Below are positions 38,201 through 41,200 of a DNA stretch of 64,000 bases, piece after piece. Both the position numbers and the translations under genes were made by a program. Each line of letters opens with the position of its first letter. Within the stretch, counting starts at the first letter, position 1. Under the pieces are notes generated by a model that was given only the letters and a program-made list of their open reading frames with translations, was not told where the DNA came from and did no database searches. This DNA comes from Micromonospora polyrhachis (GTDB lineage Bacteria; Actinomycetota; Actinomycetes; Mycobacteriales; Micromonosporaceae). Location of the stretch: the NCBI RefSeq assembly GCF_014203835.1, contig NZ_JACHJW010000001.1, positions 1,054,001-1,118,000 on the forward strand, in the 5' to 3' direction.

Positions 38201-41200
38201 GTCGCCCAGTGCTGGACAAGGACACCGCGCGCCGCGGCATGATGGTCCCGCAGGCGATCCAACTCCATCCGCAACGCCTGCAGCGCCCGCTCCTCCCGCG
38301 CCTGCTGCGTCTGCGGATCGTCCGACCGGCCTTCCCGCAGCAGCCGCCGGTAGTCGTCGTACAGCTCGACAAGCTGGGTCGGTGTGAGCAGTGACAGGAC
38401 GGCGTCCGGCTGGTTCATCGCCATCGGGTCCGACTGCAGGCGCACGGCCGCGTTCTGTGCCCGACCGCTCAGCGTGGCGCGGTCACCGATCTGGGGCAGG
38501 AGGATGGCGAACTGTTGCCGGGCGATGGCCCGGGTCTCCGTCGTCATCGCCGGGTCGGCCATCAGACCGGCAAGCATGTGCAGGCGCGTTCCCAACGCGG
38601 TCTGCCGTAACCGCTCGCCCGCACCCCGGCGCATCCGCATCAGCCGAGGCCGGCTCAGGCCGGTCACCGCGTCGGCGAGCCGTCCGACCAGCACGATACG
38701 CAGCTCCACGTCGGAGAGGGTGTCCCGATCGGTGATCCGCGCGAACAGCGCGGCCACGTCGATCATCCGCTCCCACCCATCGACGTAGATTCTGATGTAG
38801 CCGTCGTCGGCGAGCGTCGACACGTCCACCGGGTGTGCTGTCAGATTTTCCGATGCCCCCGCCAGGGTCGCCGCCACATCCCGAGCGGCGGTCAGCTCGC
38901 GACCCGTGAACGGCAGGGCCACCGGCACCACCTGGCTGGCCTGCTGTCGCGCCTCGATCTCCCGGATACGCTCTGCCCCCACCCATGTTCGCTGTGCCCG
39001 CTCCAGCCCTTCCGTCACCACGTTGTGTAGCCGGTCCGCGTCCTGGCGGTACCGGTCGTGTAGGCGCCTGGTCTCGTGCCACCGCTTCCGCAGCGCTGAC
39101 CGGTCCTTCCTACTGGCTGCGTTGATCCGGCGGTGCAACCTGCGCTGGCCCATGGCCTGGGCTGCGGCAAGCCGCTCACTTCGGCGTACCCGGGGTTCAC
39201 CGGAACGATGACGATGAGCTTCGTCGATGGCCTGGGCTACCGATTCGAGATCGTTCACCATTCGTTGGTGCTCGGTGATCCGCTGGGCGATCTGGGCTCG
39301 GCCGCCGAAGCCCGCCTGCTGGCGCTGGACGAGGATGTCCAGCACCTCCGCGTGGTAGGCCCGTAGGCGTTCGAGCTCGACCCGAACCGCCTGCAGCGCC
39401 GCTTCCTCGAACCCCTGCTGCTTCTGCGAATCAGCTGACCGGCCTTTGCGTAGCAGCCGACGGTAGTCGTCGTACAACTCGGCAAGCCGGGTGGGCGCGG
39501 GCTGCGGCGTGTCCGGTTGGGCCATCGCCGTTGGATCCGCCGCCAACAGCGTGGCCAGGTTTTGGGCCTCGGGGGTCAGCGTCATCTGGTCGTCGACCTG
39601 AGTAAGCAGGTCGACGAACTGCTGCCGCGCTGCCGCCCGGGTCTCCGAGGTCATCGTCACGTCGGTGGTCAGCTGGGCCAACATTTGTAGGTGTGCGCGT
39701 AACGCGGCCTGCCGCAACCGCTGGCCCGCCCCCCAACGCATCCGCGCCAGCCGAGGCCGGCTCAGGTCGGCCGCTGCGTCGGCGAGCCGCGCCGCCAGCA
39801 CGATACGCAGCTCTGCGTCGGTAAGCGTGTCCAGCTCGGCGTTCCGCGTCACCAGCGCAACCACGTCGATCGTGCGCTCTCGGCCATTGACGTGGATGAC
39901 GATCCGGCCATCGTCCGCCAACGCGGAGACGTCCACCGGGCCCACGCCAAGTTCCTGGGACGCGCTCGACAACGCGGCTACCACATCCTCGACGGCAGCC
40001 AGCACGCGACTCGTCAGCGGCCCGACCGGCGGTGCTACGGGACCGGCGGGCACTGCCCCATCCGCTCGCCGCGTCGCGCCGGTCTGCGGTGTCGCACTGG
40101 TCTGCGATGTCCCTTCTGACTGCGACGTCCCGCCGACGGCGGGTTGGTCGCCAGTGTTCGACGCATCATTGTCACCGGGCATGCCCGCGATGCTGAGGCT
40201 TACCGGCGGGCGGCTCAGGTGCGGCGGTATCGCTAGGTCGACGGGCCGGCCCGTACTGTCGAAGATCATGACTTGCATGAGCAGCATGCCGTTGGGGTCG
40301 GGCGGCTGGTCGACGGCCCCGCTGCCGAGTCCGGGTGTCCACCAGGAGGTCTCCCCGGATACGTTGTGCCCGACCACACCGTGGCCACCCGGAGTCGCAG
40401 TGGGCCGGTGGGCGTATGAAACCACCGCTGTCCAGCCGTGGCGTGCCGGACCACTGATCTGCGACTGGATCCACGCCATGGCCGCCGGACTCGCGACCAT
40501 CGTGTCGAATCGGCCGCCAATCCAGCGCTCGAAGAGCGAAACAGGCAGGGCTTGACCGGCACGGCTGACCCCAGCCACAGTCGGAACGCCGTAGAACGTG
40601 CAGAGTTCGGACACGATCGCATCGAGGCAGTTGGCTTCTAGCGGGTTGGATCCGGTGATGGCCTCCTGCCATGGTGTTGCGCGGGGATCCGGATGAACCT
40701 GCGGCTGATTGTCGGCGTCTCGAGGGATCACCGACTCCAGGTGACTCTGGCTGCTGCGATGGTTCGGGTCTACATGACCTGCTCGCGCCTCCGACCAGGA
40801 ACCGATCGGAGGTGCGGTCCGGCCGGTCGAAGGTCGTAGGGGTACCACGTTCGGGGCGGCGGTCGGCGTATCGACCGGCGCGTTGGAAACTGCGGTGGGG
40901 TTCGCTGGTGAGGTTGTGGGGCCCTCCGTACCGGCGTGCGTTTCCGTGTCCCGCCTCGGCTCGCTCTGCTCAGACTCGGTGCGCCCAGACTCCGCCTGCC
41001 CAGCACCTACCTGCTCAGACTCGGTGCGCCCAGACTCCGCCTGCCCAGCGTCAGCATTGTTGCGCGCCGATTCCGACCGTCCGCTGGACGGAACGCTGGT
41101 CGTCGACGGCGACCTGCCCGTGGTAGCCGCCGTGCTGCCGCTGGTTGGCGTGCCGGCGGCCGGCAATGCGCCGATGCTGGTTGGTGTGCCGGTGTTCGGT

